From contig OZ038462.1 in NCBI GenBank assembly GCA_964036295.1, positions 20,894,363-20,958,362 of the forward strand: a stretch of DNA of 64,000 bases. The letters run 5' to 3'. This document shows, in pieces, positions 32,591 through 44,487 of this stretch (the stretch's first letter is position 1; each line of letters opens with the position of its first letter). Below the pieces are notes generated by a model. It made no database searches, had not been told where the DNA came from, and worked only from the letters and a program-made list of their open reading frames with translations. Origin of the DNA: Plumapathes pennacea. Lineage: Eukaryota; Cnidaria; Anthozoa; Antipatharia; Myriopathidae. Position numbers and translations under genes: made by a program.

Positions 32591-34216
32591 GTTCAGAAAT
32601 ACTGGTTCATGGATTCACAAACAACTTCTTTGAAACATCAAATCGACAAGGAAGCATAACTACAGTGTCTCAAGTTTCATGTTTTGTGAGTCACTTCAAA
32701 TCTTTGTTGAAGAAACTGAACTGGCACCGAGGTTTTTTCTTATGTCATCCATGAAATAAAAGAAGCTGAGAACCAGTGCTCACCATTAGCGCTTGCCCGG
32801 GGCAACCAAAATTCTGGTTGGGCAAGTAAATTCAACACCAAAGAAAGGATGAAACATTTGCTGTTGCTTGAATCAATCTGCAGTCCGTGAATGTCACATT
32901 TTGTATCTAAAAGACTCTATCTCCCTCTCAGTTTTCCCCAGTAAATGTCAACAGTATAATGAAACTTTTAGTATACTAAAAGTACTAACAAAACATGGTT
33001 TTATCCTTTCATATGTCAATCGTGCCAGTTGTTGAAATTTGACTCATGAAACCTGACACTCTGTCAATGTCTTGACCATTTTGTAAAAAAATGGTTGTCA
33101 AAATATCAGAAACATGCTCTGGGATTACCGGCAATTTTTCAGGCTATTTAAAGCACCTAACGTATCAAACTACTGGTGATTTTACTCCTGTAATTTCTCT
33201 GCGATTTGAAAATCTAAGTGGCAAGAATATTGTAATACATGCTTCTTTCCCGTATATGGTATTTGCATTTCTTTGCTGCTGCTGTCACACACATCTATTC
33301 TGATTATATACTGTATATGAATATATAAATTTGCCATGGCTTCTGTGAGCTTAAAACTGGCTATTATTCGAAAAATGTTTCAAGCTGCTTTCAGAATGAA
33401 AATGACTGTCTCAAATTCTATTTGACATTTTGAGCACAAGGTAATGCAAGCTCTTATCCAGAAGTTCTTGTCTGAAAGAGCTCCTTGTCTGCATACAGTA
33501 TAACTAAGAAAAACACCTAGTGAAAACTGAGATCAGATGACATTTTTCAGTACTCCAAGCAGTTTGTTTAGGTGCGTTGAAAATCAAAACTTGTAACAAA
33601 ATAGCACTCTGATACTCTACGACAAAATTGTGATTTAGATGGGACAACCACAAATATATTCCAATTTTTTTGGGGCTAGTTATTTCTTTCAGAAACAAAG
33701 CTATTTTCTGATGGCCTTTAGGAAAAATAATGCAGCAGACCAGTCAGGCAAAGAAACTCTTTCGGCGTAATTTTAAGGTCCTGTTTTCGCTCTTTTCAGG
33801 GAAATAGAAACTGGAGTGTTTTGAAAACAATCCACTTTAGGCTGCATTTTCAAATCGATGCGTTTTGTCGCCGATTTCGATCATCTGTGCAGACAGGAGA
33901 TGAAAGCACAAAAACATATAAAGGATCAAATCGTCAGCTCAGTTTTTGCGTTCCTGCAATTACTGGTTTTACAAATGTCTGGGCAACTAAAAGTGTACTA
34001 CGGGCAACTATACAGCCTGATGAAACTGAAACTGACACAAGATAAATACTGGCCGCACTCCCAGCGCATGATTTTGATGGCAAGGCCATTTTATTATTTT
34101 TGACAGCATCTCAAATTTCTAAAGAGTAAATAGGGATTGGAATTGAAATTTTAAGTGTTGGTATCTACTCTGTACCAATCCATGTAAAGTCCACGGTTCT
34201 GTTTTATTGTTTGGAG
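32591..34216. other. Copy-A-specific stretch, no gene recognised
   Basis: AT-rich sequence without a counterpart in copy B. GCCCGGGGCAACCAAAATTC near 32797 and GGGCAACTAAAAGTGTACTA near 33979 share a word, hinting at a decayed element about 1.2 kb long. Frames at 33821-34103 have no recognisable domain. Confidence 0.4.
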
Positions 34217-34386
34217 TGTAAAATCTGGTATTTAATTGTCAAATGGGTTCACAGAACTGGAGTAACCTTGAACACAGCTGAGTCTTCAACAACAACACGA
34301 AAAGACACAACTTGCAACTCGCGTCAGAACTACGACATTTACGGTAACGCCAGCACTACGCTAGCTCTTAACGTTCTAAGTCTATA
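34217..34386 (-). repeat. 3' LTR of the gypsy element
   Basis: 170 bp, matching 39510-39679 except at four sites. On the + strand it begins TGTAAAATCTGG and ends GTTCTAAGTCTATA. The polypurine tract lies just beyond 34386. Confidence 0.9.
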
Positions 34387-34793
34387 TCACATTATCCCCT
34401 CCCTAATTTGCTGGGGGACAAGTCTCTAGGAGTTCTAGAAATTCGTTTCATAGTCCTCTGTCCATGCCGGCGGTTTCCTTGAACGGGAAGGCCTAGCTGT
34501 GGTCTGAGGCTCCACAGGAGATGGACTGGTGGATGTAGAACTTCTCTCTACATTGCTGCCTGATGACATCATAGTCATTGGTGGGGCACTTAAGCTTTCC
34601 TGTCCTGGCTCTCTAGTCGACGGGGAGCCTGAACTGTCCTGCCCTGAGTCACTTGTGGGGAGCTTGAATTCTGTCCCTGATTGTCACTGGTCACTGGGGA
34701 GCTCGAAATCTGCTGTCCCGGTTCCCTCATTGGTATTGAGCTTAAATTTTGTGCCTGAGTGCCGTTGGTCACTATCAGAAACCACTCTTCTTC

Positions 34794-35897
34794 CTATTCC
34801 TCATCTTCCTCTCCACTGACTGCTGGACGTGGCACTGGAACTGTGGTCCTTGATGCTGGAACTGTGGTCCTCAATCTTGTTTGTTCCCCTGTGTGAGTGT
34901 CTGGGGGAATGCTTCCAGCTTCCTTGGGTGCAAAGCAGGGTTTCAAACTGTTGAAATGCACAACCAACCGCTTTCGCCCACCCTCCTTCTGAATACGATA
35001 GACCACATCCGAAATCTTCTTAATGATCACATATGGCCCTTGCCATGGCCGTGCTAGCTTCCGTGAAAGTCCCTTCTTAACAGCTGGAACGTGTCTCCAA
35101 ACTCGGTCACCAACATTGAAGGGGCCTCCTGCAGCCTTGGCATCGTAATAGTCTTTATACCTCTGCGTTGCCACACCTATCTTTTCCCTGGCCAGCTCAT
35201 GTGCATGATGGAATCTAGCTTTCATGTCTTGCACAAACTCAGGAACCGATTGAGAAAGACTGGACTCCGGGGTGTCACCAACTATCAAGTCAACTGGTAG
35301 ATGGGCCTCTCTCCCAAACAGCATTCGATGCGGTGTGATGTCAGTTGTTTTGTGCTCAGCAGTTCGATAGGCAAGAAGAATCTGAGAGAGCTTGGTGTCC
35401 CAGTCACTTTGATTCTCATTCACAACCTTTGATAGCATATCCTTGAGTGTCCGATATATCCTCTCGACCATTCCATTGCTCTCTGGATGGTAGGGTGTGG
35501 TGCGAGTCTTGATTACTTCCAGTATGGTAGCCATATGCTGGAAGACATGACATTCAAAGTCTCGGCCTTGGTCTGAGGGCAAGTGCTGCATAACGCTGTA
35601 GCGTGATACCCATTCATCGACGAGCTTCCTTGCTACCGTGGGGGCCTGATGGTTTTTACGGCAAAGGCTTCTGGCCACTTTGTGAAATAGTCTGATACCA
35701 CCAAGATGTATTGATTGCCCTTGCACGTTGTCGGAAGTGGACCAAGTATGTCCAGAGCCACTCTCTCCATCGGATACCCTGCACAACTCGTTTGTAGTGG
35801 CGCTCTGGTTTTCCTTGCTGGTGAATTCCGCTCCCCGCATTCCTTGTAGCTTCTGCAATGATCTTCTACGTCCCAGTACCAGCCCTTCCAGTAGCAC
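34794..35897 (-). pseudogene. Gypsy integrase core and C-terminal region
   Basis: Contains the second catalytic Asp in SDQGRDF and the catalytic Glu in GMVERIYR, then a chromodomain-less C-terminal part with VGDRVW and GPYVI motifs typical of gypsy integrases. The first part of this frame is read out of phase with the true integrase. The correct N-terminal portion lies in the overlapping frame 35633-37537, so a frameshift separates the halves. Confidence 0.85.
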
Positions 35898-37537
35898 CGT
35901 GCCTTCACACGTTCTGCCGTCTTGTTCACCCCCAAATGTCCCGAGGTTGGAATGTCATATAAGAGTTTCAGCACATCAGGCACCAAGCTCCAAGGCAGGC
36001 AGAGCTGCAGGACCACCGATTTCCCATCCTTGCTTTCATACCGACGGTAAAGGAGGTTGTTCACCAGTGCGAGCCTTCCGAATTGGCTCCACAAACTGCC
36101 TACCACTGGACCAGCACCAGACATTTCACTCCTGGGTGGTCTTCCTCCCTTCTTAAGCCATGTCACGGCTGAACGTACGGCAGGATCTTGCTGTTGGTAT
36201 TGCCGCAACTCCTCATCACTCCACTGGTTCAGCCAGGTTTTCCTTGTTGTCGATTCGGATACACTTCCTGCATGGCACTCTCCTACCATATCTTCAGAGC
36301 CAAGGGCCACTTCCGATGTTTCCTCCTCCGGCCACGGAAAACGAGACATACCATTGGCATTTCCATGCAGTCTTCCAGGGCGATGGTCAATGCCAAAATC
36401 AAACTCAGCCAATTGCTCCAGCCAGCGTGAAACCTGACCCCTTGGGTGCTTAAAGCTTCTCAGCCACTGCAGTGCACTGTGATCCGTTCGCACAGTGAAC
36501 CTTTTCCTTAACAGGAAAGGTTCAAAGTGTTCCATTCCCCAGACCATTGCCAGAAGCTCTTTCCTGGTGGTGCTGTAATTCCATTCAGGCTTCGACAACG
36601 CCCTCGCTGCATAGGCGATGACCCTCTCTAAACCTTCGTGAACCTGCGACAATACAGCTCCAATCCCGACATCACTGGCATCTGCATCTAAGACAAATGG
36701 TTGGTCGAACCTGGGATAGGCCAGTATTGGTGCGCTCGTTAGCCGTTCCTTGAGGGTGCTGAAGGCCTTTTGACACTCTGTTGTCCATTGGAAAACGGTG
36801 TTTTTGCGTTCCAGGTTGTACAGTGGTGCTGCCACTTCTGCATAGTTAGGGATAAACTGGCGATAGTATCCAGCACAGCCCAGAAAGGAACGAAGCCTCG
36901 AGACATCACAAGGCGTCGGCCAGTCTTGTAGCACTTTGATCTTCTCCGGGTCTGTGGAAATTCCCTCTTTGCTTACAATGTGACCCAGCAGCAGTGTCGA
37001 TTCCTTCAGCAACTGGCACTTCTTTGCAATGAGCTTAAGTCCTGCGTGTTCAAGTCGCTGCAGCACTGCATCCAGCTTCCGATGATGTTCACTGAGGGTA
37101 CCAGCGAAAACGACGATGTCGTCCAAATACACCAGACAGTCGAGCCAGTTGAGGCCACACAGAATAGTATTCATGGTTCGCTGAAAGGTCGCTGGTGCAT
37201 TTGTGAGTCCAAACGGCATCCTCTTGAACTGAAAGTGTCCGTCCGGTGTGGAAAAGGCAGTCTTTTCCCTGTCTTCCTCCGCCACTAGAATCTGCCAGTA
37301 GCCCCTCACTAAGTCCAAGTGAGTAAAGTAGGCAGCTCCAGCCAACGCTTCCAGGATGTCCTCACACCGAGGTAATGGGTATACATCCTTCTTGGTCACC
37401 TCGTTTAGTCTCCTGTAGTCAACACAGAACCTCCTGGACCCATCTTTCTTCGCCACCAACACAACAGGGGAAGACCATGGAGAGGTAGAGGGTTCGATAA
37501 CATCACTGGCGATCATCGTTTCTATTTCCTGCCGCAC
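35633..37537 (-). pseudogene. Gypsy reverse transcriptase, RNase H and integrase N-terminus
   Basis: RT signatures run in order: VLVAKKDGSRRFCVDYR, THLDLVRGYWQI, MPFGLTNAPATFQ and the catalytic LVYLDDIVVF. RNase H follows (PFVLDADASDVGIGAVL, TTRKELLAMVWG, RTDHSALQWL). Then comes the integrase zinc finger (GHLGVNKTAER.., YKECGERN) and the first core Asp in ERVALDILGPLP. The frame ends early at 35633; homology resumes in the neighbouring frame. Confidence 0.92.
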
Positions 37538-38228
37538 CTCTTCTCTTCGATGGAATGGTAGCCTCCGAGGTGGTACTCTAATATTGGTGGAGCATCACCA
37601 GTGTTGATACAATGCTCTCCTGCAGCTACTTCTCCCAAGTCTTCAGGTCCCCAAGATACAACTTTACTGTGGCTTGCTATGATTTTGTGAACACGATCCC
37701 TTTCGTCCGCTGGTATTGATGGTGTGTCAATTACAAAGAGTTCAGCAATCTTTTCCTTGAGTTGATCGGCATTCCCAGGCTGAGCCGCCATACAAGTTGA
37801 CGCCACTTGTTCTCCAGCCTTCCGGGTCTCGACGTGGTAACAGGAACTTGTTCCTTTCTCGTCCGTTTCTAAGAGCGGACATAAATCTCCCACCGAACTC
37901 CCCCGGTAGATCCGTTTCGGTGTCTGGTGATGATTAAAAACCTCGAACTGGTATCGAACCATCACGCACTGTCGCCACCACCTTCAGTATTCCCACTGAG
38001 TATCGTTCCTCAAAGCGTGGTCCGGCTCTAACACGCCAGAAAATGTCTCAATTGCACTTCCCTTATCAACTCTGCAGGCAATGTTCATCATAGAATGTGG
38101 AGGGATTACCACTGAATCAGCCACTGTCACACGGCACACATCCCAGCTCGGTTTGCAAATCAAGGCACTCTGCTTGCCCTTGCTCTCCACTGTTCCCTTT
38201 ACAAAATCAATTATGCAACCATGTGGCT

Positions 38229-38573
38229 TCAGGAATCCACACCGATAAGCATTTTCTGCGCCAAATCCTCACACACATACACCTTGTGCGAAGCGGTGAT
38301 GCCAGCCATCTCAATCTTCACATCCGCAACTCCACACATATTCAAAGGAGTGTTATTAGCTCCCAGAATGGGACGGTCCGCACGGCGTACTTGGGTATGC
38401 TGTGACCTCACTATGTCAAATAACTCCTTGTGGACTAGCGTAACCGCGGCTCCCGTGTCGACCAGGGCTACACAACAAGACACGAACACGGCATTCTCCG
38501 TGGTAACACTTGAGATCCATCCCACTGGTTGGGAATTGTGACTTGATTGGGTTCCTGGCGCGGGCGGACTCAC
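38229..38573 (-). pseudogene. Gypsy aspartic protease segment
   Basis: ALVDTGAAVTLVHKELF carries the D-T-G catalytic triad followed by the usual hydrophobic strand, and GANNTPLNMCG with VYVCEDLAQKMLIG follows as in retroviral-type proteases. It lies between the zinc-knuckle gag frame and the RT, in a separate frame from each. Confidence 0.8.
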
Positions 38574-39394
38574 TCACGTGGTGGAGCCGCCCTGTATCCG
38601 TTTCCCTGATCCTTCTCCTGCTGAGGACAGTCGCGTCGAAAATGGCCTTTCCTTCCACAACGGAAGCATCTGTCACGGGGTCCCCTTGACGATGGCTTCG
38701 TTGCACGCTGATCCCGTGACTCCAAAACCTGTGTCAACAGGGCGTTCTGTTGTTGGAACAGTTCTTTTGCCCAATTTGGTGCCCATGCCCCTGAGCCCGC
38801 GGCACTGACGTCAGCGGCTGCCTCGCGCACGTTTGTGTTGTTGACCGCCATCACCAAAGCGTTTCGATTAGTTTCAACTGCAAAAAGGGCTTCGAGGCGT
38901 AGAGCCTGGCACACCGCATCATCCAAGGCTGCCGGGATGGTTTGACTGACACCCAAACGCAGTTCCCGTGATTGTAGAGCGTTCACGAACTGGTCCACCA
39001 GCTCTTCCTCCAGTGAGTTTCCATCTCACCCGACAAATGCTCGCGTTGCCAAATGACGTAGATCATTGGCCAGCTTTACTAAACTTTCTCCCTTCTCCCT
39101 CTTCCTGTTAAGGAAGGCCAGCTTGTGGACGGCACGTTGTTGCTTCGGCTGAAGGCGACCACGCAGACCTGACACGAGATTTTTGTACGTGTTTCTGTCG
39201 CCAACTGACAAGCCAAGATAGACTCGCTGAGCGTTGCCTCTCAGCGAAACGGCTAGTTGCTGGCACCGCTGCTCCGGGGACCATTGGTTAATGTCCGCAC
39301 ACAGTTCAAAATGGCTCAACCAGTCGTTGAAATCGACGTCCGTGGCGAAGAACAGATCTACTTTTCCTCGCGGCGCTTTCACAACCAAAGACAC
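38570..39394 (-). pseudogene. Gypsy gag, split by a stop
   Basis: The first part (39394-39026) has the gag-like segment WLSHFELCADINQW and LAVSLRGNAQRVY. The second (38998-38570) continues it (LRLGVSQTIPAALDDAV) and ends in one CCHC zinc knuckle, CFRCGRKGHFRRDC. A stop near 39026 separates them. An upstream ATG near 39492 opens a further N-terminal piece that also hits a stop. Confidence 0.8.
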
Positions 39395-39509
39395 AGTTGA
39401 CGAAAGACTCGCGAACTCGTTTCTCCAGCTCGCATTTACTCCAGGTGGACTCTTAGCTGTTGAATTTCCTCTCGCAATTCTGCTTCAGACGCCATACCGC
39501 TGCCACCAA

Positions 39510-39679
39510 TGTAAAATCTGGTATTTAATTGTCAAATGGGTTCACAGAACTGGAGTAACCTTGAACGCAGCTGAGTCTTCAACAACAACATGAAAAGACA
39601 CAACTCGCAACTCGCGTCAGAACTACGACATTTACGGTAACGCCAGCACTACGCTAGCTCTTAATGTTCTAAGTCTATA
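39510..39679 (-). repeat. 5' LTR of the gypsy element
   Basis: 170 bp, paired with 34217-34386. The likely primer-binding site TGGTGGCAGCGG (minus strand) begins immediately inside it. Confidence 0.9.
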
Positions 39680-39931
39680 GGGGCATACCTTGAGAATGGA
39701 ATGACTCCAAACGCGAAAGATCAGTTTACCGCTTTTGAGATTCTCAATGTCCCCTGTTTCGGCAGTCAAGCAATACTCAGCCACAGAGGCCTATACACAC
39801 TACACCTATAGCCTTATGCACTGCAGGTCAGCAGAATTAACCAAAAAAGTTTGCAAACGCGTTCCTGTGGCAAGTGAAGTTTCCCTGAACTGCTATCACT
39901 TCTTGTCCATTGCTGTCACATTTACAAGATA
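39680..39931. other. Spacer between the gypsy and Helitron-like elements
   Basis: About 250 bases with no repeat match in this window and no coding signal that I can support. Confidence 0.4.
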
Positions 39932-41447
39932 CTAGAAATACGATAATCGCAGATACCCCCTCACTCTGCCATTGATGGGACTTTTACTTTGGTAACTCCC
40001 AACAAGAGTAGCCTTTGTTTTACCGAAATGTTGACTCAATCTTTTCTTCGAACTCAAGTGCTACACGCAAAGGAAGGAGAAAAAGAATGGTGTGTGTTAT
40101 ATACTTTTGCGTTGAAAAAAGAATCGATTGCGTGACGAAGTACGTATTTCCCACGATCGGCACGTCAAATTAATTCATACAGTCTGCCAAGCACGTTCTC
40201 GAAATTTAATACTCAAAGTTTGAAGTTGGTCGGCCGTCGTAGTACGGGAAAAAAGGAACACTGATTTTCCAATTTTGAATTCATAGGCAGTACAATTAAA
40301 TAGGCTTCCTGTGCGATTTGTTTTTACTACTGCATGCACCAGACTCAGGCATGCATATTTAATAGGCTCGAATTGTTTTGTATGTGAACCCACTCAAAAC
40401 AGCAAGATTTCTCCCAGAATCAAAGCAAAACTTGAACAGTTTACTTCAAATTATACACGGGCTTCAGACCCAGTAATACTTCTAAGGGCTTGTGAACGAT
40501 TCTCGCTGCAATCACCGCGTGTCAGATTACAGAAAAATAAGACATCTGACTAAATCATTCAAGACTCCAAGTTCCGATTGCTCTGAGCGAATACGGTAGC
40601 CGAAACTGGCGACAGAAGCGTAGTAAAACAATACTTCGAGGGAAAATGATCAGCATACAGATTTTAATACATTCTTGAAGTGATCGAGTTACAAGCTATA
40701 CGGGATAGAATATATTTGTCACGGTGATTGTTCGATTTCCACTGACTAACCTTTGTTGCTTGTCCTTTCTAAATAAGTATCTGAGTTTAACACAAAACGG
40801 CGTCTGAAGCTCCCGATTTGCTTTCAAGCGCTGTTCCCTTTGCGGAGTTGTCTGTGTTACCCGCTTCTGTTCATGTCGCTTTTGGTCGGCATTCATGCGC
40901 TGTTGTCTTTGCGGAGTCTTCTCTTCGGCCCGCTTTTTCTCCTGAAGTTTCCGATTTGCGTTCAAGCGCTGTTCTCTTTGCGGAATTGTCTGCGTTACCC
41001 GCTTCTGTTCATGTCGCTTTCGATCGGCATTCATGCGCTGTTATTCGCTCGTTTCACGATTTCGCCTTGCTCGTGCCTGTTCCCTTCTCATTTGAAGAGG
41101 AGCTTCGCGAGACTGCTGTGTTTCAAGTTTTTCAGTTAAGTTTTCCATTTTCGTGAACGCAGCTACGATATATTGTTGCTTCGTTCAAATCTAAATGCTT
41201 CGTTCAAATCTAATTTCTCTAAGTTATTCCGAGTAAAACAACAGGGCACACGTGATCGATCCGGCCTATGTTATTGGTTAGCGGGGTAACCGCGCCTAAA
41301 GTCGTACGACAGACTGACTGACAAACTGACTGACTGACTGACAGACAACGTTAAATTTCGAGATGGCGACAGGCTTGGAGTCCCCAAGTAGGCGGTATAA
41401 TATTACTGCATTAGTGTCGTGAGTATTTCCCTCACTTCGTTCGGGGA
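39932..41447 (-). mobile_element. Helitron-like element, copy 1 (non-autonomous)
   Basis: Nearly identical to 53292-54779. Read on the minus strand it begins TCCCCGAACGAAG and ends ATTATCGTATTTCTAG, with a small hairpin (TGCGA-TTA-TCGTA) just before the CTAG. It sits between A (before TC) and T (after CTAG), as expected of Helitrons. A minus-strand frame from ATG at 41148 has repeated charged units (RKRHEQKRVTQT, QREQRLNANRKLQEKKRAEE), a style I associate with the N-terminus of Helitron Rep/helicase proteins. A stop (ETSE*QRMNA) interrupts it. No Rep or helicase core is present, so it would depend on another element. Confidence 0.65.
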
Positions 41448-43089
41448 TAAATTGCCTTTGCTTCACTTCATTTATGTGCGAATATAAGCGCATTTAATGC
41501 TGACATACCGATTTTTATGGCTCTACCAGTACTTGGTACCAGCTGATGGACGAGTCCAGCGGAATCTCTGGATTACTACAGTAAAGAAATGGATTTACTG
41601 AGGTAAATGTCTTCACGTTAGAGCAGTAGCGGAATATTTGTTAGCAAATCCGCTAGGACACCGCTTTAATCGATTACGCTTTGCGAGACTCTGGACAATT
41701 TTTCAGTGTGAACGCCCAAACTCCAGTTTTAAACTCAAATAATCAATACAGCAAAAAATGCGTTCATACTGGCGAGAGACCTTGATCATTTTACAACTAT
41801 GCCACAGAAAATGCAGAAAGGAATGTGCATGAATACAAAAACACGAACACGAATTCAAAGAATCCTTCGACGCCTCCTGTTTGAAAGGCAACAGTAGAAT
41901 TCAACAACAGAAACTAGAAAACGTTATCCCTTCCAAAATGCTCTCCCAGTTCTGTAAATAGAAAAAAACAGGCCATGCGAAGCATGCAAGGGAACGATGC
42001 AATGTGCCGTGCAAACACAGCTTTCATGTAAACATCACAAACTAATCTGGAGTTCAGTTTCTAGACTTAAGAAACAGGCGAAATTGTCGCACAACTGACG
42101 AGAGAAATACACAGAAATTCCTGTACATACCTCAGACAACACCCATCAGCTTAGTCAAGTAGTTCCGCCTCGTCTTTATGTTCACGTGATACATCCCCGC
42201 GTCGCTCGCCCCAGGTTTCAACACATTCGTAACGGATCGGGAGGGAGGAACCGAGTTCGACTTTGAACAACAGAAGTGCATGACACGTGAATTTTACGCC
42301 ATAATACAGCTGGTTTAATAAGGTAGGACTTCGCAGCAGTTTCAAATCGTAGGTTAGCCTGTGATTCACAGATGTGATTTTCAGAAGAAATTGAAGAGCC
42401 ATCGATGGGTTCCATCGATGTAAAATTTGCACGCGTGCAGCATATTTACTTTTCTATTGATTCTTCAACTCACTTATTTGTATTTCTCACCTGTACTTTA
42501 TGTGATTATGAGTACATGCTATCGAGACTGCTGTAGAACGGGCCATACCTCCTGTTGTGCTGCAGTATAATGATCAAAAGACAAGAGCTTTGTGGCATTT
42601 CTCGGGATATAACGGCCTATCATGGACGTGCAATCTGCTGCAATATTATAAAGTTGAGTCTGTTGAATGCAAAACGCAGAAATGTATTGGTGATTTTAGT
42701 TGAAAAGATGAAACAATCCACGCCCCCTCTCTCTACCCCCTGACAACAGCGTGTGCTCAGGAATACAAAATAATTATCCTGTTAATAAGTGTACGTGCTG
42801 TCCCACAGGTATAAAAGTGTATATAATGGCAAAAATATTATTGTTAAAAGCGATTCTAAAAATGTCAGGTAAATAGTTCACTTGTAGAATATTTCTTGGT
42901 TTGAACTACTGGTAACTTTTGTCTCTCAGTGATCTGCAGATTGAAAAAATTATCCCAGCAGGAAATTAGCCTATATATCATGCTTTGAACAAGTTGGGCA
43001 GGCAGATGTGTTGATCCTTTTGTAAAATCAATGTTAACCTGTGATCAGGCCCTCCTTTCCCTCCCCAGTGGCAAAAAAAAAAACAAATG

Positions 43090-43121
<32 letters not shown>

Positions 43122-43238
43122 TATAAATATTTTTCTTGTTTTTCGCTGCTGGGGAGGGAAAGCAGAACCTGATCGCAGGTTAGGTCAATATAAAAGTGGC
43201 CATTTTGATGGTTATCCATTCTCAGAGAAATGAGAAAC
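41448..43238. repeat. Duplicated NLR-AGPAT spacer, copy A
   Basis: From about 41690 it aligns with 50770-52555 (shared: CAGTGTGAACGCCCAAA, ATTTTACGCCATAATACAGC, ACGGGCCATACCTCCTGTTG). Matching minus-strand frames at 42151-42432 and 51206-51472 have diverged with different tails and look non-coding. It carries an insertion of its own at 43034-43183. Copy B instead has a SINE-containing insertion. Confidence 0.65.
43034..43183. mobile_element. Inverted-repeat element, second copy (family of 14360-14563)
   Basis: TTAACCTGTGATCAGGCCCT, CCTTTCCCTCCCCAGTGGCA on the left and CTGCTGGGGAGGGAAAGCAG, AACCTGATCGCAGGTTA on the right, with a long poly-A centre. The matching place in copy B (near 52507) has no insertion. 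The word TCAAT lies on both sides here. Confidence 0.75.
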
Positions 43239-44487
43239 ATGCTGGGGATGATAAAGAAGTTTCCTCTGGCATAGCTTATGGCTTGTCTTGGTTTTTTTGT
43301 CCAGTGGACTTGTGATCAATATCATTCAGCTGTTTCGGCTTCCACCTTGGTTTGTCAACAAGAATGTTAAAAGATGGCTCAACAGAAATCTTCTTTACCT
43401 GCACTGGTTCCATAAGTACATGCAGCTGTAATTTTAAAACTTTGTCCCTAATTATGTCCCACTTGCATTATTCTGCCACATTTGCACCTCATCTTCCAAA
43501 CCCAGTAAATCTGTACTTATAAAATTGAGTACGTGGAGAGGCTGATCTGCCCAAAAAGCCTGGGTCCCTTTTCCAGCCTGTGGTATTGAAAAAGGTGTGT
43601 AGAAAAGCAAGCTTTTGGTATTTAGAAGGGTCGGTAAGACAGCCCCCCCCCCCAGGATAATGTTGCATTTCACAGGGATTGTAAAACATATACCTTCCCT
43701 AAAAAGATCCCCAAGCAAGTTGCTTGCAGTTTTTTTGGACATAAAGTGCAAATTTTTACTGACAGTTATATGAAAGTGTATTATGATGTCGACCCCAGAA
43801 TAGTATTTGAAAGGGTACAAGGGGAGTTGAAAGCCTGGATGGAACAACCTCATATAAAAATTCTTCAAAATCAAGTTTTAACCTAACAATAATTTATTCT
43901 GCGCTCCCACCTAAAGAGATCAAGCTCCACTGCTGGCTTGAATAATTGGCATCTCTGCAGCATATTTTGCAAGAGCAAACTTTGGCTACCAAATTTAATA
44001 TTGAAGTGTTGATCTTGGACTCCCCCTAGTTGGGGTTTTGAAGCACTTTAAGTATAATTAAATGTTCTTGGCTTTTGTAGAGTTGACATTTCTGGCTAGC
44101 TGGTGGGGAGTTCTAGACATCAAACTGTATGGAACCAAAGAAGTGACATTGACAAAGTGGGAAAGGAGAATGCTGTAGTTGTGCCTAACCATAGAAGTGA
44201 CATTGACTGGCTGATTGGCTGGATAATTGCTGAGAAAGCTGGAGTTCTAGGGGTAAGACATACATATTGCTTTGCTTCATATCTACTGGTACCTCTGTCC
44301 TTATATAAAGATTTAAAAATATTTAATCACCCACATGTTGTTGTGTTTTCTTTCATCACAGACAATCAAATGTTACATGAAGGGTTACCTCAAATTTCTC
44401 CCAGTCATGGGTCTCATGGTGGAGTACAGAGTATGCATTTGTGAATTGGAATTGGCAGCAGGATCAGAATGTCTTGAAGAAAAGCCT
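43239..44487 (+). pseudogene. Truncated AGPAT3/4-like pseudogene (exons 1-3 only)
   Basis: Duplicated with introns, so not a processed copy. The exon 1 copy is 43239-43411; codon 12 is TAG at 43272-43274 and the donor GT has become AT (TTCC|ATAAG). The exon 2 copy, 44081-44252, is 172 bp against 170 in the intact gene, because a GTGACATTGAC-type stretch has replaced GACTTTGAC; the frame is lost although NHRSDID is still readable. The exon 3 copy starts at 44362, lost 2 bases in GGGTCTCATGG, and stops abruptly at 44487 where a piggyBac-like MITE begins. Exons 4-8 are missing. The intact gene is at 52556-58365. Confidence 0.92.

Larger units (their letters stand above)
34217..39679 (-). mobile_element. 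Gypsy-type LTR retrotransposon, defective
   Basis: A 5.46-kb element in minus orientation. Two 170-bp LTRs (39510-39679, 5' end; 34217-34386, 3' end) differ at four positions that I count. A polypurine tract (AGGGAGGGGATAATG) abuts the 3' LTR, and TGGTGGCAGCGG follows the 5' LTR as likely primer-binding site. Gag with CCHC knuckle, aspartic protease, reverse transcriptase, RNase H and integrase follow in gypsy order. Several frameshifts and stops (near 39026, 38570, 38229, 37530 and 35640) make it non-autonomous. No matching target duplication is visible, and the outer end of the 5' LTR lacks the expected TG. Duplication copy B lacks the element. Confidence 0.92.

Noticed and set aside
40311..40553. 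80-aa plus-strand frame identical in both Helitron-like copies
   Set aside because: Identity is expected from the young element copies. I recognise no domain and there is no evidence of expression, so it is not called a gene.
41540..41600. CTGATGGACGAGTCC resembling a hammerhead ribozyme core
   Set aside because: The core should read CUGAUGA, stem II, GAAA. Here the bases after CTGAT form the stem directly and GAAA is missing, so the catalytic core cannot form.
42151..42432. Conserved minus-strand frame shared with 51206-51472
   Set aside because: The similarity follows from the segmental duplication of non-coding DNA. The two translations diverge by frameshifts and have no recognisable domain.
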